This document shows, in pieces, positions 34,716 to 42,479 of a DNA stretch of 64,000 nt (its first letter is position 1; each line of letters opens with the position of its first letter). The stretch lies in assembly GCF_017948485.1 (NCBI RefSeq), contig NZ_JAFFSX010000027.1, positions 1 through 64,000 on the forward strand, in the 5' to 3' direction. The stretch is from Streptomyces sp. GESEQ-35 (lineage in GTDB: Bacteria > Actinomycetota > Actinomycetes > Streptomycetales > Streptomycetaceae). The notes below the pieces were generated by a model that made no database searches, was not told the DNA's origin, and saw nothing but the letters and a program-made list of their open reading frames with translations. The position numbers and the translations under genes were made by a program.

Positions 34716-35509
34716 AGGTCGTTCTGTTCTGCGGCGGTTACGGGATGCGGATGCGCAACGGAACCGCCGACGACGTGCCCAAGCCGATGGCGATGGTCGG
34801 CCCGCGACCGCTGATCTGGCACGTCATGCGCTACTACGCGCACTTCGGGCACACGGAGTTCATCCTCTGCCTCGGGTACGGGGCCCACCACATCAAGGAC
34901 TTCTTCCTCAACTACGAGGAGACGACGTCCAACGACTTCGTGCTCAGAGGCGGGCGGACCGAGCTGCTGTCCACCGACATCTCGGACTGGACGATCACGT
35001 TCGCGCAGACCGGCATCGAGTCACCGATCGGGGAGCGGCTGCGCCGGGTGCGCCACCACCTGGACGGCGACGAGATGTTCCTCGCCAACTACGCCGACGT
35101 GCTCACCGACGCCCCGCTGCCGGTGATGATCGACCGGTTCGCCCTGCGCGACGCCGGTGCGTCGATGATGGTGGTGCCGCCGCAGTCCTCGTTCCACTGC
35201 GTGGACCTGGGCGAGGACGGCCTGGTGGGGGGCATCACCGCGGTGAGCGACATGCCGCTGTGGGAGAACGGCGGCTACTTCGTACTCCGCCAGGAGGTCT
35301 TCGACCACATACCGGAGAACGGGGACCTGGTCGCCGACGGATGCGCCCAACTCGCCAAGCAAGGGCGGTTGGTGGCACATCAGCACCGCGGCTTCTGGAA
35401 GCCGACCGACACCGTGAAGGAGAAGGCCGCACTCGACGCCGCCTACGCCCGCGGCGACCGCCCGTGGGCCGTCTGGGAACGGGACGCCGCGAGAGTGGGG
35501 ACCGCGTGA
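34712..35509 (+). CDS. Sugar-phosphate cytidylyltransferase (glucose-1-phosphate cytidylyltransferase-like)
   Basis: A 265-residue nucleotidyltransferase close to RfbF. The N-terminal loop LFCGGYGMRMRNG is a variant of GGxGTR; PKPMAMVGPRPLIWHVMRYY and FILCLGYGAHHIKDFF match RfbF closely. SFHCVDL stands where the sugar-binding loop is, ENGGYFVLRQEVF matches the GGFFVL element, and GFWKPTDTVKEKAAL matches the C-terminal W.P.DT. The RfbF family makes CDP-glucose. The odd GGYGMRM start may alter nucleotide or sugar choice. ATGA couples it to the methyltransferase gene. No CDP-glucose 4,6-dehydratase gene is recognisable in the window. Confidence 0.9.
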   Translation: MKVVLFCGGYGMRMRNGTADDVPKPMAMVGPRPLIWHVMRYYAHFGHTEFILCLGYGAHHIKDFFLNYEETTSNDFVLRGGRTELLSTDISDWTITFAQTGIESPIGERLRRVRHHLDGDEMFLANYADVLTDAPLPVMIDRFALRDAGASMMVVPPQSSFHCVDLGEDGLVGGITAVSDMPLWENGGYFVLRQEVFDHIPENGDLVADGCAQLAKQGRLVAHQHRGFWKPTDTVKEKAALDAAYARGDRPWAVWERDAARVGTA

Positions 35510-36153
35510 TCCGGCTCGGGGCCGGGCGCCTTGACCGGATCGTCGCGGTGGGCGCGCACTGCGACGACATCGCCATCGGCGCCGGCGGCACGCTGCTGAC
35601 GATGTGCCTCGCGCACCCCGGTACCCGCGTCGACGCGCTGGTGCTCTCCGGCGGTGGCAGCGAGCGGGAGCAGGAGGAGCAGGCCGCGCTCGCCGCCTTC
35701 TGCCCGGGCGCCGACCTGCGCCTGACCGTGCTCAAGCTGCCGGACGGCCGGCTGCCCGCCCACTGGGAGGAGGCCAAGGCCGCGGTCGAGGAGCTGCGCG
35801 AGCGGACCGAGCCTGATCTCGTGCTGGCCCCGCGTACCGAGGACGCGCACCAGGACCACCGCGGCCTGGCGAAGCTGATACCCACCGCATTCCGCGACCA
35901 CCTCGTGCTCGGCTACGAGATCGTCAAGTGGGACGGCGATCTCGGCCGTCCGGCGGCGTACCAGCCGCTGTCACCGGAGATCGCCGAACAGAAGGTGCGG
36001 CTGCTTCAGGAGCACTACCCCTCGCAGCGGCACCGGCCCTGGTACGACCGGGAGGCCTTCCTCGGCCTTGCCCGGATCCGCGGTATCGAAAGCCACGCGC
36101 GCTACGCCGAGGCGTTCGCCGTCACCAAACTCACGCTCAACCTGGGGGAATGA
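35506..36153 (+). CDS. PIG-L/LmbE-family deacetylase
   Basis: A 215-residue zinc hydrolase of the PIG-L family, which removes N-acyl groups from sugars (GlcNAc-inositol, mycothiol and antibiotic intermediates). The N-terminal metal motif is AVGAHCDDIAIGAGGTL; the family standard is AHPDD, so Pro is replaced by Cys. The third ligand is in DAHQDHRGLAKLI. GTGA overlaps the cytidylyltransferase stop. In this cassette it might remove an acetyl group from an amino sugar or act on a CDP-sugar. The substrate is unknown. Confidence 0.88.
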   Translation: MIRLGAGRLDRIVAVGAHCDDIAIGAGGTLLTMCLAHPGTRVDALVLSGGGSEREQEEQAALAAFCPGADLRLTVLKLPDGRLPAHWEEAKAAVEELRERTEPDLVLAPRTEDAHQDHRGLAKLIPTAFRDHLVLGYEIVKWDGDLGRPAAYQPLSPEIAEQKVRLLQEHYPSQRHRPWYDREAFLGLARIRGIESHARYAEAFAVTKLTLNLGE

Positions 36154-36156
36154 ACA

Positions 36157-37182
36157 GTGCGCGTACTACTGACCGGACATCAGGGCTACCTGGGCACCGT
36201 GATGGCCCCGGTCCTCGCGGCCGCCGGGCACGAGGTCGTCGGCCTCGACGCCGGCCTGTTCGCCGACTGCGTCCTCGGCCCGCCGCCCGCGGACCCGCAG
36301 GGACACCGGGTGGACCTGCGCGACGTCACGGCCGAACACGTGGCCGGAGCGGACGCCGTGATCCACCTGGCCGCGCTGTCCAACGACCCGCTGGGATCGC
36401 TGGCGCCGGAACTCACGTACGACATCAACCACCACGCGTCCGTACGGCTGGCCCGGCTGGCCCGCGACGCGGGAGTGCGGCGCTTCCTGTACGCGTCGAC
36501 GTGCTCGGTGTACGGCGCCGCCGGCGGCGACGGCCTGGTGACCGAGGACGCCCCACTGCGCCCCGTGACGCCGTACGCGGAGTCCAAGGTGCGGGTGGAG
36601 GACGACCTGCACGCGCTCGCCGACGGCGACTTCAGCCCGGTGTTCATGCGCAACGCCACCGCCTTCGGCTACTCACCCCGGCTGCGCGCCGACATCGTGC
36701 TGAACAACCTGGTGGGCCACGCGCTGCTGTCCGGCGAGGTGTTGGTGCTCTCCGACGGCACCCCCTGGCGCCCGCTGGTGCACGCGGTCGACATCGCACG
36801 GGCCTTCTCGGCCGCGCTGACCGCGCCGCGCGAAGCGGTGCACGACCGGGCGTTCAACATCGGCAGCGAGATCAACAACGTCACGGTCGCCGAGATCGCC
36901 GAGCAGGTCGCCGAGGCGGTCTCCGGCGCGAAGGTGGTGATCACCGGGGAAAACGGTGCCGATCCGCGGTCGTACCGGGTGGACTTCGCCCGGTTCCGCG
37001 CCGCGATACCCGGCTTCGACTGCGAGTGGACGGTGAAGCAGGGCGCGCTCGAACTCGCCGACGCCTACCGGAAACACGGGCTGACCCGGGAGGACTTCGA
37101 GCAGCGCTTCACCCGCCTTGCCGTGCTGCGCGCGGCGTCCGACGCCGGCGCCGTCGACGACACCCTGCGGCGGCGCGGATGA
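36157..37182 (+). CDS. NAD-dependent sugar epimerase/dehydratase (extended SDR)
   Basis: A 341-residue extended SDR. The NAD motif is LLTGHQGYLGTVM; AVIHLAALSNDPLGS and YASTCSVYGAAGG follow, and the active site is Tyr140-x3-Lys144 in TPYAESKVRV. VHAVDIARAF and AFNIGSEINNVTV complete the pattern. It modifies a nucleotide sugar by epimerisation, dehydration or ketoreduction; sequence alone does not say which. GTG has GGGGGAATG upstream, and its stop overlaps the next ATG. Being the only classical SDR in the cassette, it may provide the keto intermediate for the C-methyltransferase. Confidence 0.9.
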   Translation: MRVLLTGHQGYLGTVMAPVLAAAGHEVVGLDAGLFADCVLGPPPADPQGHRVDLRDVTAEHVAGADAVIHLAALSNDPLGSLAPELTYDINHHASVRLARLARDAGVRRFLYASTCSVYGAAGGDGLVTEDAPLRPVTPYAESKVRVEDDLHALADGDFSPVFMRNATAFGYSPRLRADIVLNNLVGHALLSGEVLVLSDGTPWRPLVHAVDIARAFSAALTAPREAVHDRAFNIGSEINNVTVAEIAEQVAEAVSGAKVVITGENGADPRSYRVDFARFRAAIPGFDCEWTVKQGALELADAYRKHGLTREDFEQRFTRLAVLRAASDAGAVDDTLRRRG

Positions 37183-38477
37183 CCGCGGTCGGCGAACAGC
37201 CGATGACCTCGGCCGGCGACGAGATGTACGCGCTGGTGGAGCGGCTGTACCCGCTGTGCCGGAGCATCACCGGCGACGGTGTGCGCGCCACCCTGGACAT
37301 CGTCGGCGAGTACATCCCGCTGCAACGGCACGAGGTGCCGACCGGGACGCAGGTGCTCGACTGGACGGTGCCGCAGGAGTGGAACATCCGGGACGCGTAC
37401 GTCGCCGACAGCGCCGGCAACCGGGTCGTCGACTTCGCCGCGTCCAGTCTGCACGTGCTCGGCTACAGCGTGCCGGTGTCGCAGACCATGCCGCTGGCCG
37501 AACTCCGCGAACACCTGCACACCCTGCCGGACCACCCGTCCTGGGTGCCGTACCGCACCAGCTACTACAAGCCGGAGTGGGGGTTCTGCCTGGCCCAGGA
37601 GACCTTGGACGCGCTGCCGGACGGCGAGTACGAGGTGCGCATCGACTCCACACTCACCGACGGGCACCTCACCTACGCCGAGCACGTGGTCCCCGGGCAG
37701 GTCTCCGACGAGGTGATCGTCTCCTGCCACGTCTGCCACCCGTCGCTGGCCAACGACAACCTGGCCGGCATCGCGGTGGCGACGTTCCTGGCCCGGGCGC
37801 TGGCGGAGCAGACCCCGTACTACACCTACCGGTTCATCTTCGCGCCCGGCACCATCGGGGCCATCACCTGGCTGGCGCGCAACGCGGAGCGGGTGGAACG
37901 GGTCAAGCACGGCCTGGTGCTGGCCTGCGCCGGTGACCCCGGCCAACTGACGTACAAGCAGAGCAGGCGCGGCGACGCGGAGATCGACCGGGTGATGCAG
38001 TACGTGCTCGAAGCCTCCGAACGCCCGCACCGCGTCACCGAGTTCACTCCGTACGGCTACGACGAGCGGCAGTTCTGCTCGCCCGGGTTCGATCTCGGCG
38101 TGGGCTCGCTCACCCGGACCCCGTACGCCTCCTACCCCGAGTACCACACCTCGGCGGACAACCTGGACTTCGTCTCCCCGGAGGCGATGGCCGACACGCT
38201 CGCCGTCTGCCGCGAGGCGTCGGCCGTCCTCGACCGCAACCGGCGGTACCTCAACCTCAGCCCCTACGGCGAACCACAGCTGGGCCGGCGCGGGTTGTAC
38301 GACGCGCTCGGCGGCCGCAGCGACACCAAGCAGGCCCAGATGGCCATGCTCTGGGTGCTCAACCTGTCCGACGGCGAGCACAGTCTGCTGGACGTCGCCG
38401 AGCGGTCCGGGCTGCCGTTCGGCGCCGTCGTCGGCGCGGCCGACGCGCTGCACGGCGCCGGGCTGATCAAGGCATGA
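37179..38477 (+). CDS. DUF4910-domain protein (M28-like zinc aminopeptidase fold) with winged-helix tail
   Basis: A 432-residue protein of the DUF4910 group. N-terminal signatures are LYPLCRSITGDGVRATLDIV and VPQEWNIRDAYV. The di-zinc peptidase-like core has SCHVCHPSLANDNLAGIAVA (H and D ligands), GYDERQFCSPGFDLGVGSL and EYHTSADNLDFVSP. The last 60 residues look like a winged helix (HSLLDVAERSGLPFGAVVGA). Proteins of this kind often sit in polysaccharide and O-antigen clusters, but to my knowledge their reaction is unknown. It is embedded by ATGA overlaps between the epimerase and flippase genes, so it is a dedicated part of this sugar pathway, perhaps an amide or ester hydrolase. Confidence 0.85.
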   Translation: MTAVGEQPMTSAGDEMYALVERLYPLCRSITGDGVRATLDIVGEYIPLQRHEVPTGTQVLDWTVPQEWNIRDAYVADSAGNRVVDFAASSLHVLGYSVPVSQTMPLAELREHLHTLPDHPSWVPYRTSYYKPEWGFCLAQETLDALPDGEYEVRIDSTLTDGHLTYAEHVVPGQVSDEVIVSCHVCHPSLANDNLAGIAVATFLARALAEQTPYYTYRFIFAPGTIGAITWLARNAERVERVKHGLVLACAGDPGQLTYKQSRRGDAEIDRVMQYVLEASERPHRVTEFTPYGYDERQFCSPGFDLGVGSLTRTPYASYPEYHTSADNLDFVSPEAMADTLAVCREASAVLDRNRRYLNLSPYGEPQLGRRGLYDALGGRSDTKQAQMAMLWVLNLSDGEHSLLDVAERSGLPFGAVVGAADALHGAGLIKA

Positions 38478-39757
38478 CGCCGATGACCACCGAGGGGGAG
38501 AAGCGGACCGCCGCGCGGGCCATGGTCGGCCGCCTGTCCTGGGGCCTTGCCGACCAGGCGGTCTGCAGCATGACCAACTTCGCGGTGGGCATCTACGTGG
38601 CACGCTCGCTGGGCCTTGTCGCCTTCGGCGTGTTCAGCCTGGCCTGGGTGACGTACGGCGTGGTGCTCAGCGTCTCCCGTGGCCTTGCCACCGACCCTCT
38701 CGTGGTGCGGTTCAGCGGGGTGCCGGACGCGTCCTGGCGCGCGGCGGCGGCCCGGTCGTCGGGTACCGCGCTCGGTGTCGGCGCCGCCATCGGCGCGGTG
38801 TGCCTGGTGGCCGGGCTGAGCCTCGGCGGCCACGTGGGACCCGCGTTCGCCGCCCTTGGCGTGGTGCTGCCGGGGCTGCTGCTCCAGGACGCCTGGCGGT
38901 ACTCGTTCTTCGCCGCGGGCACCGGGCGGAAGGCGTTCGTCAACGACCTCCTGGGAGGCGTCGCGCTCGTCCCTGCCCTGCTGGTGGCGGCCCGCGTGGG
39001 CAACGTGGAGGCCTTCGTGCTCGCCTGGGGCGCGGCAGCCGCGGTGGCCGCGGCGTACGGCTGCTTCCAGTCCGGCATCCGGCCTCGGCCGACCGAAGCG
39101 CGCGCGTGGCTGCGCGAGCAGCGCGACCTCGGCTACCGGTACCTGATCGAGAACGTCGGTGTCAGCGGCGCGTCCCAGCTGCGGGCGTACGGGCTCGGCG
39201 CGATCGTCGGGGTCAGCGCGGTGGGCGTGGTCCGGGGCGCCGAGCTCCTGCTCGGCCCCTTCCTGGCCGTGCTGATGGGTCTCTCGCTGGTCACCGTCCC
39301 GGAGGCGGCACGGGTACTGCGGCAGGCCCCGCAACGCCTCGCCAGGTTCTGCCTCCTGCTGTCCGGCGGTCTTGCCTCCGCCGCGCTGCTCTGGGGCGTG
39401 GCGCTGCTCCTGGTGCCCGACCGGGCCGGCGAGTTCGTGCTCGGCGACGTCTGGCGCTCCGCCTCCGAGCTCATCGTGCCGGCCGCCCTCGGTGTCGCGG
39501 GCTCCGGCCTCGGCATCGGCGCCGCGGCCGGGCTGCGCGCGCTCGCCGCGGCCCGACGCAGCCTGCGCGCCCAACTGTTCGCCTCCGCCTGCTACGTCGG
39601 CGGCGGGCTCGGCGGAGCGGTCGCGGCCGGCGCGATCGGCTCGGCCTGGGGCGTCGCCGCCGCGACCGTCAGCAGCTCGGCCGTGTGGTGGCTGCAACTG
39701 CGGTCAGCCCTGCGCGAGCGCCACCACACCCCCACACCCGAAGTGAGGATCTCATGA
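38474..39757 (+). CDS. Polysaccharide flippase-like membrane protein (Wzx/MATE fold)
   Basis: A 427-residue protein with about 12 membrane segments and few charged residues. The start (LSWGLADQAVCSMTNFAVGI, YVARSLGLVAFGVFSLAWV) is typical of Wzx-type transporters. Lipid-linked repeat units would be moved across the membrane before polymerisation by the Wzy-like protein of the same operon. Coupled by ATGA at both ends. It is shorter by one or two segments than some homologues (450-500 residues). Function is assigned from fold and context. Confidence 0.85.
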   Translation: MTPMTTEGEKRTAARAMVGRLSWGLADQAVCSMTNFAVGIYVARSLGLVAFGVFSLAWVTYGVVLSVSRGLATDPLVVRFSGVPDASWRAAAARSSGTALGVGAAIGAVCLVAGLSLGGHVGPAFAALGVVLPGLLLQDAWRYSFFAAGTGRKAFVNDLLGGVALVPALLVAARVGNVEAFVLAWGAAAAVAAAYGCFQSGIRPRPTEARAWLREQRDLGYRYLIENVGVSGASQLRAYGLGAIVGVSAVGVVRGAELLLGPFLAVLMGLSLVTVPEAARVLRQAPQRLARFCLLLSGGLASAALLWGVALLLVPDRAGEFVLGDVWRSASELIVPAALGVAGSGLGIGAAAGLRALAAARRSLRAQLFASACYVGGGLGGAVAAGAIGSAWGVAAATVSSSAVWWLQLRSALRERHHTPTPEVRIS

Positions 39758-40701
39758 CCGCCCAACCCAGGCTGAGCATCGGCCTGCCCGTGTACAACGG
39801 CGAGGAGTACCTCGCCGAGTCGCTCGACGCCCTGCTCGGCCAGACCTACGAGGACTTCGAGCTGGTCATCTCCGACAACGCCTCGACCGACGGAACTCAG
39901 GACATCTGCCGCAAGTACGCGGCTGGGGACTCGCGCATCCGATACGTCCGGCTGTCCCGGAACATCGGCGCCGCGCCGAACCACAACCATGTGTTCACCG
40001 AGTGCCGCGGCGAGTTGTTCAAGTGGGCCTCGCACGACGACCTTTACGCCCGCGACCTGCTGCGGCGCTGTGTTCAGGCGCTGGACGAGCGGCCGGACAT
40101 GATCCTCGCGCACAGCGGCCAGGCGGTCATCGACGGCGACGGCAAGGTGAAGGTCCCCTACGAGTACGGGCTCGCCACCGACTCGCCGCACGCGCCGGAG
40201 CGCTTCCGCAGTCTGCTGTTCGAGCCCGGTGGCGACGACTTCTACGGGGTGATGCGGGCCGACGTACTGCGCCGGGTGAAGCCGCACGACAGCTACCACC
40301 ACGCGGACCGCACGTTCGTCGCCGAGATCACCCTGCACGGGCCCTTCCACCAGGTGCCGGAGCTGCTGTACTTCCGCCGCGACCACCCCACCCGCGCCGA
40401 GCGGGCGAACCCCGGCAAGCGCGCACGGTGCGTCAACCTGGACCCGCGCCGGGCGGGCCCGCTGCACCCGACGCCCCGGCTGCTCGCCGAGTACGTCTGG
40501 GGCTTCGCCTCGGCGATCCGGCGCGCGCCGTTGTCCCCGGCCGACCGGCGCGCGTGCTACCGCCACCTGGCCACGTGGATGACCAGCCGGGTCCGGCCGG
40601 GCGCCGGCGAGCGGGTCGAGGACCGCGCCCCGGTCGACCCGGCCAGGCTCACCGTCTCCGTCGACGCCCTCGTCGCCGGCCGTGAGGGGAGGCAGGCATG
40701 A
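39754..40701 (+). CDS. Glycosyltransferase family 2
   Basis: A 315-residue GT-A enzyme. LSIGLPVYNGEEYLAESLDA, FELVISDNASTDGTQDIC and LSRNIGAAPNHNHVF are classic GT2 pieces, and ASHDDLYARDLL provides the metal-binding DD. The C-terminal half includes FHQVPELLYFRRDHPTRA. Inverting and cytoplasmic, it adds one sugar to the lipid-linked chain. The C-terminal 100 residues are basic and may contact the membrane. It overlaps the flippase gene by ATGA. Confidence 0.92.
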   Translation: MTAQPRLSIGLPVYNGEEYLAESLDALLGQTYEDFELVISDNASTDGTQDICRKYAAGDSRIRYVRLSRNIGAAPNHNHVFTECRGELFKWASHDDLYARDLLRRCVQALDERPDMILAHSGQAVIDGDGKVKVPYEYGLATDSPHAPERFRSLLFEPGGDDFYGVMRADVLRRVKPHDSYHHADRTFVAEITLHGPFHQVPELLYFRRDHPTRAERANPGKRARCVNLDPRRAGPLHPTPRLLAEYVWGFASAIRRAPLSPADRRACYRHLATWMTSRVRPGAGERVEDRAPVDPARLTVSVDALVAGREGRQA

Positions 40702-41924
40702 ACTCCCCTGTGCGCGTCGGGGTGTTCGGCCTGCTCGGCTCAGGCAACCTCGGCAACGACGGGTCGCTCCAGGCCGTGCTCGGGTACCTCCGCGACGAGC
40801 ACCCGAAGGCGGCCGTGGACGCCCTGTGCGGCGGACCCGAGGTCGTCTCCGCCCGGTACGGGATCCCCGCGACGCGGCTGCACTGGTACCGCGGGGAGTA
40901 CCGGACCGCATCGCGTGCGGGCGCGATCGCGGGGAAGGGCCTGGGCAAACTCGTCGACGTCTTCCGCACCGCTGCCTGGGTGCGCAGGCACGACGTGGTG
41001 ATGGTGCCGGGCATGGGCGTCCTGGAGGCCACGCTGCCGCTGCGGCCGTGGGGCTTCCCGTACTCGCTGTTCCTGCTCTGCGCGACCGGCAGGCTGTTCG
41101 GCACCCGGGTCGCGCTGGTCAGTGTCGGCGCCGCCGAGATCGGCAACCGGCCGACCCGCGCGCTGGTGCGCTGGTCGGCGCGCCTTGCCGCCTACCGGTC
41201 GTACCGGGACGCCCTGTCCCGCGACGCGATGCGGGCGATGGGCGTGGACACCGCGCGCGACGAGGTCTACCCGGACCTCGCCTTCGCCCTGCCGACGCCC
41301 CGTGCGAGCGCGCCCTCGGGCCCGCCGGGCCCGGTCTGCGTCGGCGTCATGGACTTCCACGGCGGCAACGACGACCGCGCCCGGGCCGAGGAGATCCACC
41401 GGCGCTATCTCGACGGGACAACTCGGTTCGTTCGCGCGCTCGTTGAGGACGGCAGACCGGTCCGCCTGCTCACCGGCGACGAGTGCGATGCGCCGGTGGT
41501 CGCCGCGATCCTCCACGCGGTGGACTCGCCGTTGGTCACCGCAGCCGAGGCGTTCTCGCTGGCCGACCTGATGAAGGAGACGGCGGCTGCCGACACCGTG
41601 GTGGCGACCCGCTACCACAACCTGATCTGCGCGCTGAAGGTCGGCACACCGACGCTCGCACTCAGCTATGCGGCGAAGAGCGACGCGGTCATGGATCGGA
41701 TGGGCCTTGGCGCGTACTGCCACCCGGCTCGCGAGGTCGACGCCGACCGGCTGCTGGAGCAGTTCCGGGCGCTGGAGAAGCGATCGGCGGAGCTGCGCCA
41801 GACCCTCGCCGAGCGGAATCGGCTCGCCGCCCGGCAACTCGAGGACCAGTTCGCCGAGTTGACCGCGGCCCTGTTCCCGGCGACCGACCACACCCACGCC
41901 CACGCTCGGCAGGAGGCCCCATGA
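40698..41924 (+). CDS. Polysaccharide pyruvyl transferase family protein
   Basis: A 408-residue protein of the PS_pyruv_trans family, which attaches pyruvate ketals (from PEP) to sugars. VGVFGLLGSGNLGNDGSLQA is the N-terminal nucleotide-type loop and MVPGMGVLE the family mid-motif. GVMDFHGGNDD and VVATRYHNLICALKVGTPTL (with RxHN) are the C-terminal PEP-binding region. It would give the polymer acidic ketals. An ATGA overlap couples it to the glycosyltransferase gene, and the 3' end overlaps the cupin gene. Some family members have other roles, so pyruvylation is likely but not certain. Confidence 0.88.
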   Translation: MNSPVRVGVFGLLGSGNLGNDGSLQAVLGYLRDEHPKAAVDALCGGPEVVSARYGIPATRLHWYRGEYRTASRAGAIAGKGLGKLVDVFRTAAWVRRHDVVMVPGMGVLEATLPLRPWGFPYSLFLLCATGRLFGTRVALVSVGAAEIGNRPTRALVRWSARLAAYRSYRDALSRDAMRAMGVDTARDEVYPDLAFALPTPRASAPSGPPGPVCVGVMDFHGGNDDRARAEEIHRRYLDGTTRFVRALVEDGRPVRLLTGDECDAPVVAAILHAVDSPLVTAAEAFSLADLMKETAAADTVVATRYHNLICALKVGTPTLALSYAAKSDAVMDRMGLGAYCHPAREVDADRLLEQFRALEKRSAELRQTLAERNRLAARQLEDQFAELTAALFPATDHTHAHARQEAP

Positions 41925-42472
41925 AAGCGACCGAAGTCCCGGAGATCGCCGGCGCGTACCTGTTCGAGCCGACGCCGTACGCCGACGAACGCGGCTTCTT
42001 CTGCCGCACCTTCGACGCCGACGTGTTCCGCTCGGTGGGCCTCGACCCGGACGCCTTCGTCCAGGACAGCGTCTCCCGCTCGGTCCGGGGCGTGCTGCGC
42101 GGCCTGCACCTGCGCTCCGGCTCGGGCGAGGCCAAGCTGGTGCGCTGCTCGTACGGGAGGATCTTCGACGTCGTCGTGGACCTGCGGCCGGACTCGCCGA
42201 CGTACCTGGGCCGGGCCTTCTTCGAGCTGTCCGACGAGACGCAGAAGACCCTGTACATCCCGGCGGGGTGCGCGCACGGCTTCCAGGCACTGACCGAGAC
42301 CGCCGACACCTCGTACCGGATCGACCGCCCGCACAATCCGGCCGAGGACGTGACGATCGCCTTCGACGACCCGGAACTCGCCATTGACTGGCCGCTGCCG
42401 GCCACATCGATGTCCGAGCGGGACCTGAAGGCGCCGAGCCTCGCCGAGGTCCTGAAGCAGAGAGAGAGCTGA
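41921..42472 (+). CDS. RmlC-like nucleotide-sugar 3,5-epimerase family protein with altered active site
   Basis: A 183-residue cupin of the dTDP-4-keto-6-deoxyhexose 3,5-epimerase family. DERGFFCRTFD, FVQDSVSRSVRGVLRGLHL with the catalytic base His63, and IPAGCAHGFQALTE are well preserved, as is DDPELAIDWP near the end. The position of the catalytic Tyr (in the YxP of RmlC) is His138 in DRPHNPAED. Enzymes lacking this Tyr may epimerise one centre only or isomerise. The substrate is probably the 4-keto sugar of this cassette. ATG overlaps the pyruvyl transferase stop. Confidence 0.9.
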   Translation: MKATEVPEIAGAYLFEPTPYADERGFFCRTFDADVFRSVGLDPDAFVQDSVSRSVRGVLRGLHLRSGSGEAKLVRCSYGRIFDVVVDLRPDSPTYLGRAFFELSDETQKTLYIPAGCAHGFQALTETADTSYRIDRPHNPAEDVTIAFDDPELAIDWPLPATSMSERDLKAPSLAEVLKQRES

Positions 42473-42479
42473 AGTCAGC

